Shown here in pieces: positions 11,917 to 22,842 of a stretch of DNA of 64,000 nt. The stretch comes from Ephydatia muelleri. Taxonomy: Eukaryota; Porifera; Demospongiae; Spongillida; Spongillidae. Below the pieces are notes generated by a model that was given only the letters and a program-made list of their open reading frames with translations, had not been told where the DNA came from and made no database searches. The position numbers were made by a program, and so were the translations under genes. The stretch's first letter is position 1. Each line of letters begins with the position of its first letter. Location: assembly GCA_013339895.1 (NCBI GenBank), contig JABACO010000005.1, positions 5,528,528 to 5,592,527 on the forward strand, in the 5' to 3' direction.

Positions 11917-11994
11917 ACCTCCCTCCCTTTGAAAATTAAAATTTGTGACAACATATAAAAACGCGCTACTACGACAGAGGAAAAAACTGATGAA

Positions 11995-12291
11995 ACAAGT
12001 AAATAAAAACATTCTCCAACGAGAAAGTTGTTGGTATATAGGATTTACCAATGGTGGTGTAAAAAGCACGGAAACAAGAGTGACAGAAATTTGACTGGAA
12101 AATTGAAATAGGCCTATATTTAGCACACTAACGTTATAGCAGTACATGTCTGAGTAATGGGCTAAATATAGGCCTATTTCAATTTTCCAGTCAAATTTCT
12201 GTCACTCTTGTTTCTGTGCTTTTTACACCACCATTGGTCAATTCTATATACCAACAACTTTCTCGTTAGAGAGTGTTTTTATTTACTTGTT
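11995..12291. repeat. Terminal hairpin of KADP element copy 1
   Basis: The arms run from acaagtaaataaaaac inward through ggaaaattgaaataggccta and back, about 130-140 bp each, with few mismatches around a short loop near 12145. The same hairpin stands at 23331-23626 at the equivalent end of the second copy, so it is either part of the element's end or was inserted before the copies diverged. Confidence 0.85.
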
Positions 12292-12439
12292 GTAAGGCAA
12301 GAGGCCAATGACTATTCGTCAGTTGAGTCATACAATAGTGCGTAATGCCTTTTTTTAATTTGATTGTCGTAGAATTAATGAGATGGTATTTTCGATTGAC
12401 TCACGTGCAATGTATGTCTACAGCGATTTTGTTACTAAT

Positions 12440-12735
12440 TTTAAATTATGCCGGCTAAACATCTACATGTACATTTCCCTATAAACTAAAATGAATAGCA
12501 TCCACAAAAAACTGGACTGAGTAACTATGATTTATGTGCCAATATTAAAATCGGAAAAACCTCAAAAACCTAGGTAATCGCTGGCAAATTTATAATGCTT
12601 TAATCGCCAAAATCGATTGTATGTTTGTAATAACCGATTTGCAAGTTGCTATAAACCTGAAAAATCAATTAGAATTTTATTCATAGTCAAAATAATCAAT
12701 TTTAATTTTTAATAAAGGTTTCACACCCTACAACC
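12440..12735. repeat. cgatt-rich repeat, related to 8529-8775
   Basis: This non-coding stretch has aaaatcgattg, aaccgatttgc and aaaatcaatt motifs and ends in ggtttcacaccct. The right border resembles 48495-48515 (ggttacacaccct). The left border is unclear. Confidence 0.4.
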
Positions 12736-12739
12736 AAAC

Positions 12740-13580
12740 TTACACTCCAACAGAATGTCAGTACATTAACTCTTTGAACGCCAAGTGCATGTGTACATGC
12801 ATTCTCACAAAACCATATCATCTGTAGGATACATGTCAGTGTTGAGCTTATTACAAAGAATCGCGATGATGATGTACATTTACATACATGCAATTCAGTG
12901 ACATGCATGTAAACCAGCCATGTAGATGCTGAAGTCAAACCCAGGAGGGGCACTGGGGGATACACACATCTTGTGTGTCCATTATTACCTCGCACATACG
13001 GCTGTAACAAACCATACGGATTATGAACTGGAAAAGGCAGATGAAGATGGAGTGAACTGGCATTTTAAACACGTTGTACTACACTATTGTGGGATATACA
13101 TTCCTGTTCTGGGAGTAAATAGCATTAGTGAAGTCATCTGAACAAAGTGCTCTTCAGAAGAAACATAATTACTACAGTTGTGAAGTAAACAAACATGTCA
13201 TGTACTTATAAGGTCACAAGTTCAGCAAACATGCATGCATCATGAAGTTGCAATACACACATTTCTTACTTACACTGTCATGTAGAATTCATAACAGTTG
13301 TGTGCATGGGCGTCCAAAGAGTTAACAAACTTTATTCTCTTCTCGGTACTAGAAACTGTACATGACTTATTCATCAATGAGCAGTCGTGTGTAATACCCT
13401 ATATTCTTCAAATAATTTTTAAAGTAATTAAACACCCAATGCACATGCCTTAGTTTTTAGCATAAAGCACAACTGTTCATTGCAAAAAAAACTGACCTGA
13501 CCCAATGCAGGAAACATTCCTTGTGGTGGTTCAGAAAGGCATAATGTTGCTCTCCTACAATAATTGGCATTTCAGCGAAC
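12740..13580. other. Region 3' of receptor B, nothing recognised
   Basis: Short frames only; no domain or repeat structure stands out. The last part (13497-13580, gacctgacccaatgcaggaaac and following) matches 56650-56740 just after receptor C, so it is probably the shared 3' untranslated or downstream region of the receptor genes. Confidence 0.45.
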
Positions 13581-13599
13581 TGTCTAGCAAATCAAAACC

Positions 13600-16500
13600 T
13601 TACAGCTTTGGTGCAGGTTGAAGTTCATGCACAGCCACTTCATTATATGATGATGGAGCATACTTGGTTGGATGGTAGCTCTTGTATAGCATCACGATCA
13701 CTACTGCTATTATGACCAAAGACAAAGGCACTCCAATTCCAACTCCAACTCCAACTCCAACTCCTACTCCTGCAATGTGAGCTGTGAAAGCAATTATTTA
13801 CTAATGATGCATTGTTTTACACAAGATTAAAAATATGTTCATTTTCATACAACAAATACTGAATTCTGCACAGACACATGTACTTATCTTTCTTCCCAAG
13901 GTGCTATTAACGGCACACTTCAATTGTACATGTACATTAAATTAACAATACATGGGATCGTTTCTGCAAAAAGGGATCAATGCATACATTATAAAACTCC
14001 AGTACGAGCAATAGAAATGTATCGCTTGCATTGAAATGTTTGGCTAATCAAATATTCAGAGCCTTACAACTCCATGACAGATACTCAGATTCTCAGTGCA
14101 TAAGAAGCAATGTGTAGCGGACATTTCAGACTTCTAGATTATTAAAAAATTGAAATCTTGAAATAACATGCGTTAGGTCCCTTTTTTCGGTAACGATTCC
14201 ACATGTCTTTTAATGCTGTACAGTTGCATAAGAATCATATGCGATACTGATAGTTTACTAAATAAATCTACGTGTTTAACCCAACTAATCACTAAAGGCT
14301 TTCACAATTTTCTACCAAACACATTAATATTTTCTACACATGGGATCATTTCCATGAAAAGGGATGTAGCACATGTTTTTTTCAAGGTTTCAATATTTTT
14401 AATTCAGCAAGTCTGTAATGTCCTCTACACATTGCTTCTTACACAGAGAAATGGTGTATCTACCATGGAGTTGTAACACCCTGAATTTTTAATTGTAAAA
14501 GGGTTATAAACCATAAAAGCTAATATGGAACGTTCTATACAAAAATGGGTCTTTTGGATTTTATTTTATAACATAAAATTTAAAACGATATATCTTCTGA
14601 AATATTAACGATATCGGGTTCCACAACATACCACATATGTGGGGTACCGACGTTTCAAGGTCCGATACCCCGTAAGGTTCAAAACGGCCACATCTTCAGG
14701 GAGCAGTGTCCAAATCGGTTCAAAATAGGTGCCTATGTAGAAGTGTCCTACCGCTATTGATTTGTTCTGTTCGTTAATTTTTGCTTAATCCGTTACGGAG
14801 ATACAAGTGTGCAAAGAAATTGCATAATTTCCGGGCGTTACGTGCCATTAATGTATCACGAGGACGTCCTCAAAGTCAGTCGTAATACGTTAATGGCGCG
14901 TAACGCCCGGGAATTATGCAATTTCTTTGCACACTTCTATCTCCATAACGGATTAAGCAAAAATTAACAAACAGAACAAATCAATAGCGGTAGGACCCTT
15001 CTACATAGGTACATATTTTGAACCGATTTGGACACTCCTCCCTGAAGATGTGGCCATTTTGAAACCTATGGTGTATCAGACCTTGAAACGTCGGTACCCC
15101 ACATATGTGGTTGTGTTACAAATAGGAACCCAATAGCGTTAATATTTCGGAAGCATTTTCGTATAGAACGTTCCATATACATATCCATAGCAACCATTAA
15201 ACAACATTCAAAGGTGAGTGGGTTTGGAGGCCAAAATTGATGCAGCATTTTCCCTCTGAATGGCAACAGAAACTTTTGCAGAAGTTATGCAAGAGAGATC
15301 CATTTTATTAGCAATACACTTCAATGCAAGCGTTACATTTCTATTGCACCTAGCTTACTGGAAATTCTATAATGTATGTGCTAGGTCCTTTTCACAGAAA
15401 CGATCCCACATGTCTATACCATAACGTTTAGAGGAAATAGCGACTTCTAAAGAGGTGAGGTCAGAGAAAACAATGATTTCTCACATGAGATGTGGCTAAA
15501 ACTACCTTTGGTACCCTTTGAAATTCAGACTGATCTAAATGCCTTTATCATTGCTGTGTTTACAACACGCTAAACTCTGTGATGAACAACATTGAAAGTC
15601 AATGAGAAAGTTGACACAATTGGCAATTTTTCAATTCACTATGTACAAAAATTACAGCAAAGACTGAATACTCTTTGACCATGCAACAACACAACTCTTT
15701 CTGTTCAGAAATGTAAAGTAACGCTGTGGTAACAATCAAAATGCTTGCCCAAACGAGATGCAGGTCATCCACAAAGGTGCCATAGGTACTTTTATGAGAA
15801 TATATTTACAGTGTTAACATCCAGATCTGTGGCCCCATGCCAGTTCCTCATCTATTACACCATTATTATATAAAATGTATGCAATATTGCTAATTAACAG
15901 GACTCAGCAAAAAAGGGAGTCGGGGTTAGATTGTGTCCCTTAGAATAACAATTTCATGAATTTTAACATATGGACTTTTGAAGGAAACTGATGACTCAAT
16001 TAAATGACATGTAGACGCAGAAACACATTGAAATACATGATTAATGGTCAAACAGCTCAATTCCTATATCATTAAACATACTACTATAGCCATTACTTAC
16101 TTGTAGTCAGCGATGGATGTGTAGGTTCGTTCGCTATTGGAGTGCAATGTTCACATGAACTTTAAGAATGATGAAAGCAACTCTATCATTATGCAATATT
16201 ACATTGCATTTAGAATGTATACAGAACAAATAAACAACAGCCCAAATTCAATCATTGAATAGATGCAACAATAGCATATTGCATATCCAGCCACAATGCA
16301 AACTCTGACATGATCAAAACAATTTGTGTAACTGATGTGAACATATTGAGGAGTGATAATTAATATTACGCCTTTCCTTGTACTGTATTTGCATAGTAGA
16401 GAAACAGTATGTATTTGAAAGTACCGTTATCCCAATTCAGAAACGGCATAATCTATTCTATATGGCAAAAATCTCACCACCCAATATAGATAATGAATCC

Positions 16501-19500
16501 AATGGTTTGATGACGTTCACAATATCTACCTACCATAATGCTACTCTAACCTGTTGTTGCAGTCACTGTAACCACTCCACTGGACCCTGCACAATTGATG
16601 GCAATCACCCTCACTGTGTAGGTGGTGTTTGGGAGCAGTCCTGGAATATTCTGCTCAACCATTCCATTGGAAGCAGTAATGATGTGAGTGCCATTAGGCT
16701 CTACTGTGATGTCATAACTGGTGGGAGGGTCTCCATTGGCACCAGGAGTGCAGGACACAACAAGTCCATTTCCCATTGGACGTACAGTCACCAGGGGAAG
16801 ACCTGGAGGGACTGGGGGAGAAGAAGGACTTGAATGTTCAAAACTGTTATGAATATCTATTACTGATGCTACCTCATACTTCAGTTCACTTGAAAACACA
16901 ACAAATAGATAGAGCATTTCTTGCTCTTTGTCACAAAAATGACTTAAGCATGTAGTGTTTTGTCCCCAGAGTAAAACATTAGTACCAATTCGTCATTTGC
17001 CAGTTACCTCATGATCGTGGCCACGGATCAACAATAAGTGTGATTAATTAGCTGTGATTCGCAGTCCAAAGTTTGACAGTGGTCATTCCACCCCCTTCAC
17101 ATATAATATTTTAAATGCTCTATAATATGTAACAATTTCGAAGAACTACAATGTATACTAATCTTACTGTGGTAATAAAAAGGTTTTTTCAGATTACATG
17201 TAAGGAATCAAAATTCTGTCATGGCATCTTTTTAAATTCCAAAGTATTCCATATTCAAGAGTATTGTGTTCACTTGCAGACAAAGGTAACAGAGTGACAT
17301 AATAACTAGGCTACTTGTATCAATAATAGCTTGTCTTGTGACTATTCTTCTGCAATTTTGAAACATATACACATCTCACGTACGGCATAAACCTGGTGCC
17401 TCAAAAAGAGACAGTATACTATATTCAATTATCCGCTGCAGATATTTTCTTTCATAACACACTTCCTACTATTCTAAGAGCATATGTGTCATGTGTATAT
17501 GTATACAGTGGCCAGGAAGGTCACATATCAAACAGATAAGTTAGAATATACCCAGAGCAAAGTGTTGGTTTTCAGTAGCTCACTTTGCAGCAGGACAAAG
17601 CATGCAATTAAAAGATTGTCCAAATGTGATGGTTGTGTTTGTTAGATTGTACTTTTATACTGACATGGCCTGAAAAAGCATTTTCATGTTCAGCCAACAC
17701 TTTGCCAGAACTGCTTATTACGTTCCAGTTATTACATGTACATGTAAATAGCAATTGAAAACAAAGGTTCTGAGTAACCCTGTGCGGAATGTAGTTAAGA
17801 GCTCAAATTTATTTATAAATACATCTTGACGCTATAATTATATTATAGCTGCAAGTTCGTTGGCTTAAGTCATAGTTGGGTGAGAGGAACTGTCCCGGTA
17901 TGTACACTTTACAGGGCAGTAATTTGGATAAACTAATGTGACTGGAGGTCTGAAAGTAACACATTAATACATGTAGATAGGTCCCTAGGGTATGTGCATA
18001 ATTATATTTATAATCATTCTAAAGGTCTCAAAAAATGCCATCAAATGCATAAAGCTTTTTCGCCTGTTAACTGGAATGATTCAACGCTGCATTACGTGAT
18101 GCTTCAATGCTATCATAACATCATGCTATTTCAAAATTCACTAATCTATGCGCCAAACGGCAAACTCTTAAAGCTTCTTTGTTTTTGATGAGCTCACATT
18201 TATAAGATCTATAGGATGGGATTGTTTCCGTGAAAAAGGACCTAACGTATACATTATAAAATTTCCGGTATGCGCAAACTCTTGCATTGAAATGTATGGC
18301 TGATAAAAAATTCAGAGCCTTACAACTCTATGACAGATACTCTGATTCTCAGTGTGTAAGAAGCAATGTGTACAGGACATTTCAGACTTCTAGAATATGA
18401 AAAAATTTGAAATCCTGAAAAAGATAAGTTAAGTTCCTTTTGCGGAAACGATCCATTATACATAAACCCTAGGGACCTTCTGATAGTAATGTATTTCATT
18501 CAGACCTGAAGTCAAATTATTTTGTCCAAACCCATGAAACACCTACAACTCAGGACTAATCTTCCCAACTTGACTTAAGCCAAAAGACTTGCAGCTAAAA
18601 TTGATACACTCAAGGTGTAAAAATATATTTGAGCCTTTAACTACATTCCGCACAGGAGTGGTGGTTGAAAATAGCGCTTTGAGCCTTGTTTATTGCCAAT
18701 TGCTAATTCCATTTAATAACTGAACATAGCAAACGATTCTTAAACAGACGTATTGGCTGAACATGAAATGCAATTTTCATGCAGTAGATTCAATGGTTCA
18801 GAAGTTACAATCAAAAAACAACAACCATCACTCTTAATTGCATACTTTCTTCGTCTTGCTGCGAAGTGCTACTGTGTTCTAACACTTTGCTCTTATGCAA
18901 ACCATGAGTTTGACCTTCAGGGCCACCACTGTACACATGTACAGTGCAGCATTTGTAAACCAGACATTGCATGATAAAGGTCTATAAGCTTACTTGTAAT
19001 TGATATGACGTGCTGGTATTGTAAGATTTCATTGCTGTAGCAGGAGATATTTGTTCCATTTAGCTGAAGTGCAGCTACAACAGACAGTACTGAGGTTGTA
19101 CACGCCATGCCAAAAAGAGGGACCAGATTGGTTGCAACAAAAGGTCCACATGAGTCATTTTTAGAGCCACAGTCAGTCCCAGGAGGCTGGCTTAGAATGA
19201 TGTCATTGGATGGACAATATCCTGGAGGGACTACCCATCTAGTGACTGGACCAGGAGTAGTGATGTTACAGCTGATTGTCAATGTGGCATTTGGACACGT
19301 TTGTGCTGATGCTGAAATGAAAAGTGGCATAGGTACTAGTGATACGTCATGGATTATAAAACAGATCAACTCATTATCAATTATAAACATTTGTTGACAC
19401 CACTCCCAGATATATGTAGTATAAAAGAATTTACACACAACTGCACCTACAATGTCATAATTAAAAAGCATTCCGCATTTATTATATGCACTGGAGCTAC

Positions 19501-19585
19501 CTTTTCATATGTAAGGATTCCCCCACATGCAAGCATACCTCCAAAGCAGGCGACAGTGGTGTACAGTAGGAGAAGTACAGTTGAC
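13600..19585 (-). CDS. Receptor B: Ig-like/FN3 type I membrane protein
   Basis: The exons are 19585-19539 (signal core STVLLLLYTTVACFG), 19311-18994 (Ig-like: CPNATLTISC, WVVPPGYC, SVVAALQLNGTNISCYS), 16811-16551 (FN3: PPGLPLVTVRPMGNGLVVSC ending YTVRVIAINCAGSSG), 16133-16101 (33-bp stalk, ANEPTHPSLTT) and 13769-13600 (GV repeat, membrane span PLSLVIIAVVIVMLY, tail to stop). All have AG/GT borders and the phases close to 276 codons including stop. The upstream exon with the ATG was not found; a LINE-bearing insertion (19741-22040) lies in that region. The ectodomain has several NxT/S sites. The cytoplasmic tail of about 29 residues contains SSYNEV, which fits the ITIM consensus SxYxxV. A cell-surface adhesion or recognition role is likely by architecture; the ligand is unknown. 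Introns carry several foldback elements. Confidence 0.8.
13950..14206. mobile_element. 255-bp MITE
   Basis: The ends acatgggatcgtttctgcaaaaaggg and its inverted partner (cccttttttcggtaacgattccacatgt) enclose non-coding DNA with the conserved phrase gccttacaactc(c)atgacagatactc. It lies in the receptor B intron before the membrane exon. Sister copies are at 18215-18460 and 42613-42881, with halves at 2975-3045, 14335-14490 and 15330-15412. Confidence 0.7.
14335..14490. mobile_element. Partial MITE, same 255-bp family, inverted
   Basis: It starts acacatgggatcatttccatgaaaaggg and continues with the family interior in the reverse sense (gtcctctacacattgcttcttac). It probably arose by insertion next to the copy at 13950. 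Confidence 0.55.
14526..15175. mobile_element. Long palindromic foldback element, TA target duplication
   Basis: The left arm begins tggaacgttctatac and the right arm ends gtatagaacgttcca. The arms match through most of their about 300 bp, with phrases such as gatttgttctgttcgttaat and its complement. TA dinucleotides flank both ends (14524-14525 and 15176-15177). No coding capacity. The same palindrome type occurs at 61320-62105. It sits in a receptor B intron, so the pre-mRNA would carry a long hairpin. Confidence 0.8.
15330..15412. mobile_element. Half MITE, 255-bp family
   Basis: The segment ggaaattctataatgtatgtgctagg through cacagaaacgatcccacatgt matches one end of the family. Only this half is clear. 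Confidence 0.5.
15415..16100. other. Receptor B intron between stalk and membrane exons
   Basis: No exon or repeat is recognised apart from flanking elements. The donor GTAAGT of the 33-bp stalk exon is at 16100-16095. Confidence 0.45.
16815..17560. other. Receptor B intron 5' of FN3 exon
   Basis: The first 220 bp (agaaggacttgaatgttcaaa and onward) match 58150-58400 in receptor C, showing that the FN3 exon was duplicated with its intron. The rest holds nothing I recognise. Confidence 0.55.
17562..18898. mobile_element. 1.3-kb imperfect palindrome with nested MITEs
   Basis: The left arm (gcaaagtgttggttttcagtagc, ggacaaagcatgcaattaaaag, catgttcagccaa) matches the reverse complement of the right arm down from 18898. 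Inner arms meet at a second inverted pair, ggtccctaggg (about 17980) with ccctagggacc (about 18480). Inside that lies a 255-bp family MITE (18215-18460). The arms are clearly diverged, so this is an old foldback with later insertions in its loop. It lies in the receptor B intron between the Ig-like and FN3 exons. Confidence 0.7.
18215..18460. mobile_element. 255-bp MITE in the palindrome loop
   Basis: The ends gatgggattgtttccgtgaaaaagg and ccttttgcggaaacgatcc are inverted. The interior phrase gccttacaactctatgacagatactc is shared with the other copies. Confidence 0.7.
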
Positions 19586-19840
19586 CTGCAAGCATTAATA
19601 GAATAGATATGATTTATGGGTTTCATAAGTTATCTGTATAAACTGTAAATGTCATTTTACAGTAAGAACTATGTAGTTTGTGGCAGCCAGTTTATTAAAT
19701 TGGCGCCATGATAAGTTATTGTGTTTTACATTTCTGCCACAGAGCTTCATTGACCTTCGTTCGGCGTTTTAAAGGGGTTCCCTTCAATGCACAGCCACAT
19801 CGCTTGCCCTTAGGGTAATTCTTTTGGCCATCCTCAAAGT

Positions 19841-20046
19841 GACTGTACGCCTCCTTTGAGGTGTGTGGTCACTCTTCCCTTGAATCTCGTTGTCATGAGC
19901 ATTGTTGTCACATATGTGTAGAACTGATACCTAAACCAACCCATGCATGTGCGAGTGCACGGGAAACTCATACGGTGGTTCTCGGATATGAGGCTGTTGT
20001 TGCAGATACTCTGAGGGAAATTGATCTGCTTCGCAACGGCAAATGA
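19841..20046 (+). pseudogene. Short ORF fragment of unknown family
   Basis: The plus frame reads HEHCCHICVELIPKPTHACA and then THTVVLGYEAVVADTLREID before a stop. The CxxC/H spacing and lack of repeat bias suggest a decayed protein-coding piece. I do not recognise the family. It lies in the insertion upstream of receptor B. Confidence 0.3.
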
Positions 20047-20169
20047 AAGCTAATAGTTTTTACATGGGTTCTGATACTTGACTTGTAATAGTTATAATAT
20101 TACTTTGCTTATACAAAAGTACAAAGGAATGCTCGTCATAAATTTACACTTTAAAACAACACACATGAA

Positions 20170-20779
20170 CATGGATTATACACCTACAGTAATCATTATT
20201 CAACATAGGAGGCCAGAAGAGGCCTTACAGTCAGGTTAATCTAGATAGGATGGCTCTGCAGTTGGCTCTCACCAGGGCTATGCCTAGACGACTGTATATT
20301 CCAAAGATGGTCTTGGACTTGGGTTGGTTTAGCCTGGTGGAAAGGCAACCAGCAAGCTTAGAAAAGGCCGCCACTGCTGCAGCACCCCAACACCCATAGG
20401 TCTCGACCACAAGTGGGATGAACACCCAACCCAGTTCCTCACACTTCCTGTCATTATATTTGTGCTTTCTGTTCTCAGCCACAAGGGCTGCCGAACCTGC
20501 CGTCATGCTCGCTTCTAGCAAAACACTTGGATGTAGCATGGACGTGACGGACAAGTCAAAGGCAGCAGGTTTGCCAAGGTCCCAATTAGGTACAAGAACA
20601 TCTGCAGGGCGGGATTGCGAATTGGTGTACCCAGCCCCACAGCCCATCTCCAGACGTGGACCCAGGCAAGCACGTTGGCAGAAGTCTAAAAAAACATCCC
20701 GGAGCTTATTATGGCGCGAAACCACATCCCCTCCGTGCTTACAACTGAGGGAGTGATGGCCAAAGTCATCCAAGCCCTA

Positions 20780-20819
<40 letters not shown>

Positions 20820-21890
20820 TCTAAGCACAATTGTGCCTGCTGCCAGGTGGAGACAGAAGCATCCACTACAGTACATTCTGAGAAGCATTGCTTCACGCGA
20901 TCGTCAAACCGGGCAAAGGCCTCCTTAACTAGGGGAGTTGGAGTATTTCTACATAGGTGCACCAGTCTACAATAGCTCCCACATTATCTAAGAAGAAGTA
21001 AGGCTACTTGGGGGTCGATAGAGCCCACAGCTTCTAACTGCTGAAGTAACTTGGAAGCCTCTGACTGCTTCTGGGCCACAAACGTTGCGCAGAACACTAG
21101 ATCACCTATGGAAGCCCCCAGGATCTCAAAGTGGGGCACATTGGATCGTTTCATCTCATCTGGGAAGGTACTGAGGTCACTTAAACTGAATAATTCACAC
21201 TTGGTGATGTTGATGTAAAGGCCCAGTGGTGGTCCACCGTCTTGGATAATGGTGAGAACACGAGCAATGGCCGCAATGGGGCCAGCAACAACACCATCAT
21301 CAATGTACCATTTGTGAAATAATAGGATGCACATTCAGGATCCTCTGCAATTGATGAGACTACCTGTTGCAACACTAGACAAAAAAGAAGGGGACCTAGG
21401 GGATCGCCTTGTTGAACACCTATTTCTGAGGAAATAGTACCCAAAGGGTGCCACAAGGCAGGATGCTGACCGTAGCACCATGAGGACCATGGAAGTAGCT
21501 CCGGAAAGTGAATCTTCAGGATTGCAAAATCTGCATCATGCCAATGTTCATCCACACAGCCTCTCAGACCATGAATGATCTTCTCTGCTCCTGCTGGAGT
21601 AACTACCCCAAGCTGAAGAGGAGCCAGGAAGTCATGAGCCTTTTCCTTGGGGATCACGCATAGGCATTTCCCAGCCAGACGCCTAATGGCTTCTCCTACT
21701 GCAATGGGCCGGATGTCTGGGGGGCAGTTGGGTTTGTTCTTTTCCAAGGCCACCAGGTTACCCCCTGCAAGGAACCTAGCCACTTGTACAGGAACCTTGC
21801 CAGAGATAAGTAAGTTGACCACATCCCTAAGCACTGCGCTGATCGGGAACTGAAGGGGAACTTCTGCTGCTATAATGATTATTTTTTATA
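20170..21890 (-). mobile_element. LINE fragment: reverse transcriptase plus endonuclease-like C-terminus
   Basis: On minus, the frame 21834-21181 has RT motifs DIRPIAVGEAIRRLAGKCL and GVQQGDPLGPLLF. The catalytic YIDD box (WYIDDGVVAG) is at about 21290-21311 in a neighbouring frame (21334-20984). After a 35-C run (20783-20817), the frame 20773-20231 has FGHHSLSCKHGGDVVSRHN, a likely metal-binding cluster. It then has SRPADVLVPNWDLGKPAAFD, which resembles a PD-(D/E)XK restriction-like endonuclease as in R2/CRE-type LINEs. The polypeptide is split into at least three frames and is 5'-truncated, so the copy is dead. Clade assignment is by recall and tentative. Confidence 0.7.
20783..20817. repeat. 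Poly-C tract (35 C) inside LINE
   Basis: This is a pure C run between the RT and endonuclease-like parts. Its length is unlikely to be reliable in an assembly. It is read as poly-Gly on minus, which explains the overlapping glycine-rich frame. Confidence 0.85.
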
Positions 21891-22084
21891 TATACGCACT
21901 GAATCTATTTAAATGTGGGGTCCTATTTCACTAGGGGGTACCAAATTGCTAGCGAAATGCTCCAAATCACTGGGGAAATGAGGCCGGGGGAACCCATTTA
22001 AAGGGGGGACCCGCATCATGGAATGAAGAAATGTTAAAAGTAGTACAAATGTTTATCTGTCAAACACTGCCTGAGCACGACAAC

Positions 22085-22842
22085 TGTACGCTGTACGAAT
22101 GTATGCTAATGGTGTGTGTTTGGGGTGAAAACTAGCTAACCGAAACAATAAAAAACAAAAACATTACGCGCAGATATTCGGTGTTCCGTATTCTTGTTGA
22201 TTAGTATTCTAGTGATAGATATTGCATGAGCGCCACATTTTGAAAGCCAAAGCTAATGCATCGCACACTACCTAGTACCCATCATTTGCAATCTGACAAC
22301 AAATGCACTACACTACTCTAATTAATGCGTGGAATGAGCGCAAGTCGGCAATGTGCTTATGGTTCGTGTATCCCATAAGCATGGACTAAGGACCATCGGA
22401 GGACCATGCTTCTGTCTGAGGAAGTCACACAATCTTCGTGTACGTTCCTAATTGGTGCTAATTTACAATCAAACAAAAGCAATTAGCTACAAGAAGTTCA
22501 TAGAAATCACAAGCCATGCATACCAGGATGATCTATCTACTCACGGGAAGTGCACCTGTCGAATGATGCCCAACATCTTTTAGAAGAGGTGTTCGTACTG
22601 AATGTGGTGTGTCGCGTCTCGTACCCGACCCTTACAGTAAACATGAGTCATTAGAAATCATACATATGCGGGGGCGATGGAATTTTAAGTGCTGAATAAG
22701 TCATAATCTCATGATGTTCATTCGGATGTGAACAGATATATTTGAAACCATACAGCGTTACTGTGTGCATGTAGATAGCTAGAAACATCCATATTGGATT
22801 TGACCCCGACTGTGAAGTCATTAAAAACACGCGACTTGCTTC
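22085..22842. repeat. Duplicated 5' flank of receptor B
   Basis: This is the counterpart of 1497-2640. Similarity stops abruptly at 22842, immediately before the TGTAACG start of the retroelement fossil, which fixes the insertion point. Confidence 0.6.

Larger units (their letters stand above)
9417..12291 (+). mobile_element. KADP element, copy 1 (unclassified spliced mobile unit)
   Basis: The unit starts near ctgaacctgcg (9417) and ends at atttacttgt (12291). The same two borders delimit the second copy at 23331-33235, in the opposite orientation and inside a retroelement fossil, which is why I treat it as mobile. It contains an untranslated leader (9440-9927, matching the reverse complement of 32870-33220), three exons, and a 297-bp terminal hairpin (11995-12291). 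No reverse transcriptase, DDE core, helicase or tyrosine recombinase is recognisable. It may be non-autonomous, a gene carried by an unknown element, or a host family spread by segmental copying. Confidence 0.55.
19741..22040. mobile_element. Insertion in the 5' flank of receptor B
   Basis: Receptor A's flank is continuous across 1450-1497, whereas the matching flank of receptor B is split between about 19740 and 22050-22085. The extra 2.3 kb holds a LINE fragment (20170-21890) plus unassigned DNA on both sides. Confidence 0.55.

Noticed and set aside
11389-11939. Leucine-rich or cysteine-rich proteins on the minus strand over the Pro/Ala array
   Set aside because: GCT/CAG repeat artefacts; only one plus frame shows a conserved acidic tail between copies.
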